Below are positions 1 to 9,419 of a stretch of DNA of 64,000 nt, in pieces. A program made the translations under genes and the position numbers. Under the pieces are notes generated by a model. The model searched no databases. It saw only the letters and a program-made list of their open reading frames with translations, and had not been told where the DNA came from. Position 1 is the stretch's first letter; every line of letters starts with the position of its first letter. The DNA lies in NCBI GenBank assembly GCA_020747015.1, contig JAGTJM010000012.1, positions 620,001-684,000 on the forward strand. The letters run 5' to 3'. The DNA comes from Pyrenochaeta sp. MPI-SDFR-AT-0127 (taxonomy: Eukaryota; Ascomycota; Dothideomycetes; Pleosporales; Cucurbitariaceae).

Positions 1-727
1 ACGCAGAAGCGCCTCGCGGCCTCCGTGGTCGGCTGCGGAAAGCGCAAGATCTGGCTTGACCCCAACGAGACCAGCGAAATCGCCAACGCCAACTCCCGCC
101 AGACCATCCGCAAGCTCGTTCAGGATGGCCTCATCATCCGCAAGCCCGTCACCATGCACTCGCGTGCCCGTGCCCGAGAGCTGACCGCCGCGCGACGAAT
201 TGGCCGACACCGTGGTTTCGGTAAGAGGAAGGGTACTGCCGACTCCCGTATGCCAAGGTACGCTATCACGACATCATCAACACAATGAACGTGGGGAAGA
301 AACCACAAGCTTGTGTGGTGAAAATATCCATAGGGTTTTATGCTGATGCGGGTGTCTACAGCCAGGTCCTCTGGATGCGCCGCCTCCGAGTCCTCCGCCG
401 TTTACTCGTCAAGTACCGTGCCGCCGGCAAGATCGACAAACATCTCTACCACGAGCTGTACCATCTCTCCAAGGGTAACACCTTCAAGCACAAGCGTGCT
501 CTCGTTGAACACGTATGTTTGGCCATGACATCATGACTAGTGTCAACCCCGCTCGAACTTGCAACTGACGCATTTTGCAGATTCACAAGGCCAAGGCCGA
601 GAAGGCACGTGAGAGGCTCATCAAGGAGGAGATGGATGCCAAGCGCGCGAAGACCAAGGCCGCGAGGGAGAGGAGGCAGGAACGTGTGCAGCAGAAGCGT
701 GCTGCGCAGTTGGGCGACGAGGAGTAG
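1..727 (+). CDS. RPL19: 60S ribosomal protein L19 (eL19), 5' partial
   Basis: Component of the large cytosolic ribosomal subunit. Three coding exons are visible: 1..257 (cut by the left edge, codon frame starts at base 1), 362..512 and 581..727. Introns have GTACGC...CTACAG and GTATGT...TTGCAG ends. The family signatures are clear: the region starting QKRLAASVVGCGKRK, then WLDPNETSEIANANSRQ, IIRKPVTMHSRAR, GKRKGTADSRMP across the first junction, and a basic, charged alpha-helical C-terminus ending QKRAAQLGDEE. Only the initiator region (about the first half dozen residues and any intron after the start codon) is missing. Splicing restores MPS-QVLWMRR, as expected for eL19. Identity is very secure. 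Confidence 0.97.
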
Positions 728-1193
728 AGAATGGATGGCATGACGAACGTCTGGCGTGGGTCTTTTCAAGGTTAAAGGAGGGCGTCAATCTCCTTTCTAT
801 CTGGGCATATGCGGTCATGTTTCATGTACGTCTGTGAAAGACTCTTCACTCCATGCATACTCGACCGATAAGGCTGCCTCCCCTCTGAACATTTCGAGGT
901 ATGAATGTCTACAAAATATGACATGGAATGCATCGATACAGTAGAAATGAGTGGTCAATCTTGGAGTTGGTCTGATTTCATACCTGTCTATTGAAGTGTC
1001 TCCCGTGAGTGAGGATGTTGCCAAAAAAATCCTTGTCGATCAACCAAGTGGGAATCAGCAGCGATGTCAATTGTCACTGTATATGTCACATGTAGAAAGA
1101 TGAAAGCGCCAAACCCCTGCACACCATCGCTCCATGGGTATCGAAAATCCGTAAACGCCATTGGCAACTCCCCTCCAGTGTCAGCATCGTATC
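728..1193. other. intergenic, convergent 3' ends
   Basis: About 465 bases between the stop codons of eL19 (plus strand) and SPT3 (minus strand). It holds the two 3' untranslated regions; nothing else is recognisable. Confidence 0.6.
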
Positions 1194-2783
1194 CTAGATC
1201 TTCATGTCTGGTCAGCACGCACACATTCCATTCGCCGAAGTGGTTTCTACTCACCAGCTTCAGAGCAGCCCTGTGTACATTCCGGGTGAAATTCAGCATG
1301 GCGCGTTGTTTGTTGCCTCCTCTCTGCAACCTGCGATAGCCCTCCTGTACGTGTCCCGGCTGCACGGGCTCCCTCGCTTCCTCGGGCGGATCAAAGAGAC
1401 CCCTCTCCCTCTTCCTCTTGAGGACGTTCTGCTCTCCGCCATGGTTCTTCTTGTACAAGTCCTCTGCGTCTTTGACCTTGAGCGCCTCTTCAGTGAGGGT
1501 TTGCACAATCTCAAAGGTCAGAAAGCCGAGGATATCGATGATGTCGTCTGAGGGCTTGGAATCGGTGATGAGCCCAAAGCCAGCCCATTCTTTGAAGCGC
1601 TTGCCTTTGCGGTAGGTGAATGAGGCTTGGCGGCAGTCGGACCAATGGACGTATTCCTCTCGCGTCATGTTCTTGGTGCGTTCATCTGCGTTTTTCAGTC
1701 TCTGCAGGGTTGCATAGTTCATCTCCTCTTCTTCCTCGTCCTCAACGTCGTCCTTTATGGGTGGGAATTCAGAGAAGAAGGAGTGTACATCCCAGACGAG
1801 ATCGACCTTTGCGCGCTTTGCTTTCTTGCCGGCGTCGGGGCCACCTGATGGACCTGAGCCTGCGCCCACAACGCCGGCTGCTATGTCTGCGTCACCAGCT
1901 CCTACATCGGCGCCTGCATCACCACCTTTGTCGTCAGAATCCTTAACAGAGCGGCGTACATCTTTCCATTGTAAGAAATGCCGTAACCGGGAGATTTTGG
2001 CACGGTCGTGTCGAATGAGCATAAAGAGGTCGTCTGTGGATATAGATTTACTACCTCGACGGGTAGCCAGCGCTGTGCATTCGCGGAGCATATGCTGTAC
2101 CTGGTCTTGCACAATGGATTCGATGAGTGTCGTGGTTTCTGGTGATGGCTCGCCTGTTTCACCCGACACAAACATCATCTGTGGAAGTGTGAGTAGCAAT
2201 CCAATGTCGAAAGGTAACAACGGTTCTGGCGATGAAGGGCGGGAATGGGGTGGTGACAGTGGGGCCGAAGACGCCATGGTTGTACGGCCGCCACAGGCAA
2301 ACAGCTTTGGAACAATGCGTGGTATTCCAGGGATTCAAACAAGTAAGGCAAAGCAAGTAGTGGGCATTTTGGGGAAAGCTAGGCGAAGCCCCATTGCAGA
2401 TATTTGTATAGGGAGAAGATGAGACGGAGGTGAATGTGAAATTAGACCATGAGAAACAGGATCAGAGAGGAGCAAAAGAGAACAAAAAGATGGAGTCTTC
2501 TGACAGGACAGAAAGAACATGACTATGGTCGAAAACGATTGATCGCATCTTGAAGTGCTTTTGCATATGCAGGTGGCCTCCCGAACAGGAAGTAGACCCT
2601 GAGGTCGGGCCGTGGCGGGACGAGAGAATAGACATTCGGGAAGCCGGTTCAATGGCATCCATCCCTTTAACATACTGGGGCCGAAAAGAGAAGAGAGGAC
2701 GAAATAGAAGTGATTCAAGCGTAAGAGCGACTGACCTGCTGGATCTCCGTCCGGTATTTGGCCATCTTGTCTTTGTCCGTCAT
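1194..2783 (-). CDS. SPT3: SAGA complex subunit SPT3, transcription initiation protein
   Basis: Histone-fold SAGA subunit that helps deliver TBP to promoters in the nucleus. Exons (minus strand): 2783..2736, 2178..1255, 1199..1194. The first exon encodes 16 residues, MTDKDKMAKYRTEIQQ, and joins in frame to MMFVSGETGEPSPETT, matching the conserved Spt3 N-terminus. The histone fold follows (RGSKSISTDDLFMLIRHD), then SFTYRKGKRFKEWAGFG and DILGFLTFEIVQTLTEEALK, all typical. After KQRAMLNFTR...AALKL there is a GTGAGT donor; a 55-base intron ending GAAG leaves a last exon of only ATC TAG (Ile-stop), giving the usual ...LI ending and 325 residues. An alternative acceptor 8 bases earlier would end in Thr-stop. 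The unspliced frame would instead run on to 988. The first intron is unusually long (557 bases) and contains an alternative in-frame ATG at 2277. Confidence 0.93.
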
Positions 2784-3079
2784 AGTGCCCTCCTCGTACG
2801 ACGATGCGCCTTTGGGTCCACAGAAAGGTGTTCACTGTAGTGCTTGTGCAATGTTCGCGGGTAAAAGAAAGGGAAGGCCAGAGACTCTGCTAAGACGTGC
2901 GGTGAAGGTGAATGAGATGCCGTGGCTGGCGGCTCACTAGCGCGATTCCAGACGGTGCCTGGCTTGAGACGCTTGGCTCAGCCCTACCCAAACAGCCCCG
3001 CCAAAATTGTCAGAATTTCCACGGCATCCCCCACCACGACAGTCACAACAACGCCGGTCGCGCCAAATACACGGCAAAC
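2784..3079. promoter_or_regulatory. divergent promoter SPT3 / DPH5
   Basis: 296 bases separate the SPT3 start (minus strand) from the DPH5 start (plus strand), so both promoters lie here. No clear TATA element is visible, which fits two housekeeping genes. Confidence 0.5.
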
Positions 3080-4047
3080 ATGCTGTACCTCGTGGGCCTT
3101 GGTCTCGCGGACGAGAAGGATATTACGGTCAAAGGACTGGAGATTGTAAAGAAGGCGGAGCGCGTCTACCTCGAGGCATACACGGCGGTTCTTCTCGTGG
3201 AGAAGGATGTGCTTGTGAGTGGAGGCGTCAGACAGCGGACATTGGTTAGAGATGCTAATTATCACGATAGTAGGAAGCCTTCTATGGTCGATCCGTCATC
3301 ATAGCCGATCGTGAAATGGTCGAATCCTCGAGCGACGACATCCTCAAAGACGCTGACAAGGTGGACGTTGCATTCCTCGTAGTGGGCGATCCATTTGGGT
3401 ATGCACACTCTTCTATGCTTTTTGAAATACTCTAACAACGATGTAGAGCGACAACACACACCGATCTTGTCCTCCGCGCTCGCGAACTTTCCATACCCAC
3501 CCGTTCTGTTCCCAATGCCAGCATCCTGACCTCAATCGGCACGACCGGGCTGCAACTGTACAACTTCGGACAAACAGTATCTATGGTCTTCTTCCTGGAT
3601 AACTGGAAGCCTGCTTCATTCTACGACCGCATCAAGGAGAACGTCTCCATTGGCTTACACACCCTTGTTCTTCTTGACATCAAGGTTAAAGAGCAAAGCC
3701 TGGAGAACATGGCACGGGGACGCAAAATCTATGAACCACCACGGTACATGACAGTCGCACAGTGTGCGCAGCAGATGCTGGAGATTGAGGAGGATGTCAA
3801 GAAGGAGGGCGTGTATACAAGGGACAGTCTGGCCGTCGGTGTTGCAAGGGTTGGTGCAGAGGATGAAAAGATTGTTGCGGGCACGCTAGCACAGCTCTGC
3901 GACGCTGACTTGGGCAAGCCTCTACACAGCCTGGTGCTCTTGGGACGGCGAACTCATGACTTGGAGCGAGACTTCCTTGAGGAGTTTGCCGTGGACAAGG
4001 AGAACTTCAGAGCCGTCTGGAAGAGGGATTATGAGGGGAAGCAATGA
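3080..4047 (+). CDS. DPH5: diphthine methyl ester synthase
   Basis: SAM-dependent methyltransferase of the tetrapyrrole-methylase fold. It methylates the modified histidine of elongation factor 2 in diphthamide synthesis, in the cytoplasm. Exons 3080..3214, 3274..3398, 3447..4047 give 286 residues, close to yeast Dph5 (about 300). Introns are 59 and 48 bases; GTGAGT and GTATGC donors and a GCTAAT branch site in the first are visible. The N-terminus MLYLVGLGLADEKDIT is the family start. VAFLVVGDPFGATTHTDL (GDP-x-x-AT-x-H-x-D) is the SAM/substrate-binding signature. MVFFLDNWKPASFYDRI, ARGRKIYEPPRYMTV and SLVLLGRRTHDLERDFL are also typical. Nothing odd was seen. Confidence 0.96.
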
Positions 4048-4807
4048 GTTCTAACGGACCCCAAAAAGTGTTTACATCACTACGAAATAGAGTTATTTTG
4101 AGGCCTGGCAGTCCAGCAGAATACAAGACGTGTATGCCTCCCCTCTCAACCGCACATCTATATTTCTACATTGTATTATCCCGCAACAGACAAGTGGCGT
4201 AGGTCAGATGTGCAAACACCGACCTTTTGACCACCCCACCCTTCACGTCCTTTACGTAACCCATATATCCGGATTGCCTTTCCAATCCACACAAACTCCA
4301 GCACGTGGTTTTCCATTTCTTATTGAGCCTTGTCAACTTTTTTGCTCTTGAGAAACATTCTAGAGTTGATCGATCCATGCTGCTATCGTCCCAAGGAGGG
4401 ATTAGATACAGGCTTTCGCGACCATGATTCTGTCGATCCTCAGACACTGTCCGCCTTGGAGTCAGCTTGAAAAGCTGCTGAACGCAATCTATGCGCTGTG
4501 ATAATGGCATTGATTGTTGGTAGGAGACTGGACCATTTACCGAATTCTGTGGTAGTGAGAATCTTTCCATGATTGGTCGAAAACAAAGCCAGTCAAGCAT
4601 TATGGCAGTCCAGAAATGGAGGTTTTCTCCGCCAAGATCCATTGGTAATAGAAAGCAAAACACTCCACAATGATATTATGCCGAAGGAGATTAGCCCGTT
4701 GCGAAGACAGGCATGGCCACTGGTAGATATATTTCCATGTCTTGTTCCTTAGGTTGATCAATGGCCCTGACTGGCATCCGGGATTGGAACCTACCCGCTT
4801 TCCCGGG

Positions 4808-5098
4808 TTAGCTGAGAATCTGTCGTGGTAGACAGTTCCTCTCTGGAGTTGTCTGATACATCCAAGGCTCAACTTTCGGGTTGGCCTTCTTGAAGGTTAT
4901 AAATCCCAACATAGTGGATGCATTCGCTAGGTCACCGCTAGAGTTGTGGGCTGCATAGCTGACCTCGAGGTGAGCTATTCGAAGCCGTGGACCAAAAGAA
5001 AGCTTCAGCTCTAATCCCAGTGGACAGGATTCCCTCGCCGTGTCTGGATGGTTGGTTCCATTTCGGACCTGGTCCGTTCTGAGAGAACGGTACTCTAT
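4808..5098 (-). pseudogene. possible gene remnant, open frame without start
   Basis: A frame of 96 codons between two stops on the minus strand reads like real protein. It includes NGTNHPDTAR, LKLSFGPRLRIAHLEVSYAA and MLGFITFKKANPKVEPW, and ends CLPRQILS-stop. There is no ATG until the MLGF methionine and no convincing upstream exon. It could be the last exon of a decayed gene or chance. I do not recognise a family. Confidence 0.2.
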
Positions 5099-5982
5099 TC
5101 ACCACCGTAAGCGACAATTTGTTACCTGCAAAACACATCCTTGGAGATTCTGTCAGGACCAATCCAAACATCTCACCATTATTTGTGCCTATGTCTCTGG
5201 ATGGGGTTCAGTAGAGATTGCACGTGAGGTAAGTCACTGCTTAAGTTTGGGAATGCAAGGGTTAATACATTACATTCGGAAATGACTAAAAAAGCCAAAG
5301 GCTAACCGAATCTTGTCTCTCTGCAGCTTCTCTTATAGCCTGAACGGATAGCAGCTTAACACTCGCGGATATCGACAATACAAGACTTGCTGACAGGAGT
5401 AACTATAGTTCCGTTGTTCGATTTCTCGTCATTCACGGTTTCATCCACAGCTGATAGGCAAGAAGTCAACTGGATTCACAACTTGAAATGCTACTTTCAA
5501 GGCTTCTTTCCAAAGCCTCAGTCAACGCTTCATTGCTTGGTGCCGCTGCGAATAAAAAAGAAAAGAGTCTTGTTCTACCTCGTGTCTGCATACACTCTCG
5601 GATAAATGTTGTTCTGGATGATAGAGTTCTGATATAGAGACTGATTTACGTCAATGACATGGTGCTGCGAATCGACGAGGAGACGGTGTATATTTCCAGC
5701 ACCAAACAGGCCAAGAAAGACAGCAAAGTTCATCTTTTAGGTTTTCCTATACAGTGCTATCCAGTTGCGTGTTGACTTTGGTGATATCCGGTGTTTCATC
5801 CTGATACCTAGTCTACCAGATTTCCACTTGCCTGGGACTCACAACCTTCCCCCAATGCTTTTTCCCAGGTCGATACTTTCTCCGCACTTTAAGCGCGGAG
5901 ATGGCCGCTAATGACGAAGGACAAGTCTTTCAATGGTCCCATGTACCATGGTTCCGGAGCTATCGCTCAACTTGGCGACCAC

Positions 5983-6325
5983 CCGCACAAAACACTCAAC
6001 CCACTTTTCTTAACCCAATCCAACCGAGTCACGAGCTTTTCCAGAAAGAAACTAGAACCTGGCAGACCACCGCACAAGTATCGCATTCCCCACCCTTGCC
6101 AAACCGCACAAAGTGCGCAGATAGCAACCGGGCCAATGACACGGCGAGCAGTGACTAAGCGGGAGAATGCAAACGGGGGAATGCTGAGACTGGGGGCACC
6201 AGTCACTAAGAGGCTGCTGTCATATCAGTCGATCATGCTTCTACTGGGTGTGTGGGATTTTTGCCCCAGCTGCAAGTGCTGAGGCACTTGTGCGGTTTGC
6301 CGCCACCGACTGGTCCTCCGCACAA
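5983..6325. promoter_or_regulatory. five copies of CCGCACAA in metallothionein promoter
   Basis: The exact 8-base word CCGCACAA occurs on the plus strand at 5983-5990, 6070-6077, 6104-6111 and 6318-6325, and on the minus strand at 6288-6295. About 0.01 copies would be expected by chance in this length on both strands. Its position from 165 to 507 bases upstream of the metallothionein start suggests binding sites for a regulator, possibly of metal response. It does not look like the yeast Ace1 site as I know it. Confidence 0.6.
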
Positions 6326-6356
6326 GTCGCGCAAGAACGGACCGCGGGAGACGGGC

Positions 6357-6410
6357 CATATAAGAACCTCTTTCCTTTCTCTCCTACTCTCCCTTCTTCA
6401 TCACACTATC
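6357..6410 (+). promoter_or_regulatory. metallothionein core promoter
   Basis: A TATA element, CATATAAG at 6357-6364, is followed by a strong pyrimidine tract (about 6368-6410), the usual arrangement around fungal transcription starts. The coding start lies 126 bases after the TATA, leaving a CA-rich leader. Confidence 0.65.
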
Positions 6411-6489
6411 TCACTCGATCAACCACTTGCCTACTACAACAACCATTTCCAACCAACTTCAACCCAACCCAACCAACACTACCATCAAC

Positions 6490-6622
6490 ATGAAGGGTAA
6501 CTGTGGCTGTGCTGCCGGTGCTTGCACTTGCGGTGACACTTGCGGCTGCGATGGCTGCCCCGTAAGTTGCCTCGGCCTCACTCGGCTTTACGCTTGTACT
6601 AACAGTCTCGCAGGGCAAATAA
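6490..6622 (+). CDS. copper metallothionein, 26 residues, two exons
   Basis: Tiny Cys-rich metal-binding protein, expected to chelate Cu(I) in the cytosol. Exons 6490..6561 and 6614..6622 encode 26 residues. Exon 1 gives 24 residues (MKGNCGCAAGACTCG, then DTCGCDGCP); the second exon is only Gly-Lys-stop. The seven cysteines at 5, 7, 12, 14, 18, 20 and 23 have the spacing C-x-C-x5-C-x-C-x3-C-x-C-x2-C. This is the Neurospora-type copper metallothionein pattern, including the Gly-Lys-like end. The 52-base intron has a GTAAGT donor, an ACTAAC branch site and a CAG acceptor. A well-formed promoter lies upstream, and a convergent copper importer gene follows 500 bases downstream. It is easily missed by automated callers because of its size. 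Confidence 0.9.
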
Positions 6623-7125
6623 GTTCGTCCTCTTATACTAGTGGATGTGCTTGACGCTGTGCGCATGGTGAGTGACGACGCATCGTTTATAACCGATGGA
6701 CTAGACACTGATGCATTGCAGATGACTTGATGATTGCGATGGCATTTCTTGGGAGAAATAGTTTGATGGATGATTGACCACGGGCGTTGATAGGGGATGA
6801 GGGGGGTTTTGGACGGCATATGATACCAGAATCGATCATTATACATCGTTTGTGCCATTCCCACACTACATGATTCGTGAAATGCACTGCAGTATCTCAG
6901 AACTAGAACGTGTGCCGTGAGCGTTGACACTCTTGGCTTGAAATCGATGCTCATTAAGATTGTGGATCATTCATTAGCTGAGGGGTATATATGTATCTCG
7001 TCCTATTACCGCCGTGAGCATACTGCAACTTCACCCATTTTTCATTCTCTTAGAGAGGTCATATCATTCCTGCTCGAATCTGAGACATACACAGCAACTT
7101 CCAAGTCGGCCACTGGAGCCGTTTG
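6623..7125. other. intergenic, convergent 3' ends
   Basis: Between the metallothionein stop and the copper importer stop. It should hold the two 3' untranslated regions; nothing else is recognisable. Confidence 0.5.
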
Positions 7126-8085
7126 TCAACCACAGCACACAGTCACGTTCTCCTGCATGCGATCCCTGCCACCCTGACCCACATTGAAGCTCTCCCAGCC
7201 AAAGATGAAGTATCCAAGATATGCGCCAATGAAAATGCAGATGATGATATATCCGTTGTAGTACATAGCCAGGAGCATGACAAAGTAGGCGATCGCGAAC
7301 TGGCACATGTGGAGCAGAGCACGGATAGCTTGCTGGAGGATGCTGGGTCGGAATTTCGAGGGAGCGACGGGTACACAGGCGGCTGCAGAGCTGGATGCAG
7401 GCAGCTTAGAGGTACCGTTGTCGGAAGACGCGGAGGAGGCGGCCGTGATACCAGCAGGGGCGAGCGACTTGGTGTGTTGTGCGACGATGTAGCGATCGTA
7501 CTCTTTACCAGCGCGGCGAAGAAATTCGAGGAGGATAACGAGCAGGATTACGCCGATACAGCTACCGGCGAACATACCCTTAGAGGTGATGCGCCATGAG
7601 CGAGCGATAAAGCCTAGATTCATCAGTGACTACGAACTCGGAAGGACAGTGTAGATGTCAAGTCGTGAGTGAAGTTGTACGAAGCCGACATCTCAAGAGA
7701 CAGGCTGCTACCAATGCATGCTAACTTGGATCTGATACGATCAAGCCTAACAAATATGACAGCAACTGGTGTCATGCTTTGAGCAGCACCAGACTCTCTC
7801 AGTCTGCGAAGAAATGGAAGGAGAACGGATAGTAACACTGATTACTTACAAGAGTCAACCGTGTACCAGTTCCACAACATCTATCACGAGCGTTAGTTGA
7901 AGCTACTAGTTTGACTTGAAGTAGATAAAACCTACGCTAATCTTGCAGGAACCGCCCATGCTCATACCACCCATACCGCCAGCCGCTTTGGTCGAGCTGG
8001 CCATTGGAGCCATAGCTGTTCCAGTAGGTGACATGCCCGACATAGCCATGCTTGCAGAGCTCATAGCCATGTTTGAGTGGTCCAT
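7126..8085 (-). CDS. CTR-family high-affinity copper transporter
   Basis: Plasma-membrane Cu(I) importer, acting as a trimer. Exons (minus strand) 8085..7936, 7880..7850 and 7613..7126 give 222 residues. The N-terminus is Met-rich (MDHSNMAMSS, AMSGMS, MGGMSMGG), as in Ctr proteins. It is followed by CKIS-MLWNWYTVDSC across the first junction and RSWRITSKGMFAGSCIGV in TM1. TM2 holds the M-x3-M motif (MLLAM) and TM3 the G-x3-G motif (GAYLG). A Cys-Cys pair lies near the C-terminus. Introns are 55 and 236 bases; the second is long for this genome. An upstream in-frame ATG at 8172 would add 29 residues, but the Met-rich start is preferred. It converges on the metallothionein gene. Confidence 0.93.
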
Positions 8086-8204
8086 GGTTGCTGTCTGTGG
8101 GCTAGATGTTTGAGAGGTGATGGGTAAAGTGGAGGGAGGCAAAGAAGAGCTGGAGCTAAGTCGAGGCACCAAAGCTATAAAGTTTTTTTTGGGCCAGGAT
8201 AGGA

Positions 8205-8222
8205 GAGCAAGTTTTGAGCAAA
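8205..8222 (-). promoter_or_regulatory. paired TTGCTC copper-response-like elements
   Basis: Reading the minus strand, TTTGCTCA (8222..8215) and CTTGCTC (8211..8205) lie 11 bases apart. They are about 120-137 bases upstream of the copper importer start. The first is an exact match to the Mac1 element TTTGC(T/G)C(A/G) known for yeast copper-uptake genes, where sites usually act in pairs. This suggests induction under copper shortage. Confidence 0.5.
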
Positions 8223-9419
8223 TTGTAGCTGGAAGAAGTGATGATAGTCTCTATCGAGTGAAGGTGGCAGTGGCAACCAGGCAAGGCTGTCTGCTTTTGG
8301 AGGAGACAAAGTGTTGCTGGCTATCTTGCTGGTGGGTTTGAAGCTCTCAATGAAGAGGTGTCGAAACAAGAGAAAACAAACTTGTTTGAACTGGGGCTGT
8401 CCTGCCTTTTGAGCTCTGTTCTCGAAGCAACAACCCAGCGATAGGCCGCAAACTCTCTCACACATCCACGGCACGCACACTAGCAGGGGTACCACAGACT
8501 CCAAGACTCCCCAATCATGCTCCAAGCGTGTGACTATCTCACCACATCGTATTCCCGCCCCATTCACAGGCACCGTACAAAGCCTAATGCTGCATGTATG
8601 AGGCACAAGCATCGCAGAAAGGAAGGTTGGTGGTCTTGGAACGAAGGGTCAGGGCCTCTATCAAGCAACTCGACCCACTGGACACTTTGCCTAATCGGGT
8701 TTAGGCTGCCCGCTCAGAGAGAGCTTTTGCGCTCGTTTCAACGCCACAGGCGTGCAGATTGTCGAGCAACACATCGCTCACCACTTTCCCATCCGTTGGC
8801 TCCTAACAGGCCCCATCACAATCAGGGAGATCGTCGCGAAGCTCTTTAGGAAGTCGCCGAGCCGCGTTGGAACGGGCCGCCTATGGTGCATCTGTTGGGG
8901 CTGCGCTTGCAGGGCAGAGTAGATTGCAGCAACGTGCGGTACAGCAGTTTATATTGCGATCGGGGGCACAAGGTTGGTTCTTTGACGACCCGAGCAGATG
9001 GCCCTGACAGGTGGATGCACGGCAGGGTTCTGTTCGTGTTGGTGGTGTGGGAACTGTCGCAGGGTTTGCATGGGCGTGTACAAAGTACACGAGTGTGTAT
9101 CACAGACTGGGCCGTTCAGGGCAACGTCAGATCGGAGTGCACTGAAGGTATATGTGAAGCTACTATTGAGTGTTGTACGCCTTCAACCGTCATCGATGCT
9201 GACGCCGCGCGAAAGTGACGCTTATGGGCAGTTTATGAAGTCACTCGTATTACACGCATTGGACATCCTGATCAAAAGCAACCTGGTGCTGTCCCGATCA
9301 TGACTGGCTCCCCTCAATTGTACGCTGTGCCATCCTCGAAGCTAACTCGAAGTGATGCAGAATGATGTTTTTTTCTTGCATTGGCTAAATTGCTTCATGT
9401 ACCACCGAGCCCATCATTA
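8223..9419. other. intergenic, no gene seen
   Basis: About 1.2 kb upstream of the copper importer. Frames here are short and look random on both strands. Confidence 0.5.

Larger units (their letters stand above)
4048..6489. other. gene-poor stretch upstream of the metallothionein
   Basis: About 2.4 kb with no gene I can support. It contains a 96-codon open stretch without a start on the minus strand (4808..5098, listed separately) and several short random frames on both strands. The last 500 bases form the metallothionein promoter. Confidence 0.5.

Noticed and set aside
988..1253. C-terminal extension of SPT3 read straight through the frame.
   Set aside because: Begins exactly at a GTGAGT donor and is unlike Spt3; splicing restores the expected end.
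4765..4830. tRNA-like or primer-binding-site-like sequence: TGGCATCCGGGATTGGAACC on the plus strand resembles the reverse of a tRNA 3' end.
   Set aside because: The T-stem does not pair (GTAGG against CCCGG), the B box has a mismatch, no cloverleaf forms with upstream sequence, and no LTR is visible nearby.
8175..8612. 145-codon minus-strand frame upstream of the copper importer, with several cysteines.
   Set aside because: Covers the importer promoter including its TTGCTC pair and a poly-T run; no recognisable protein features.
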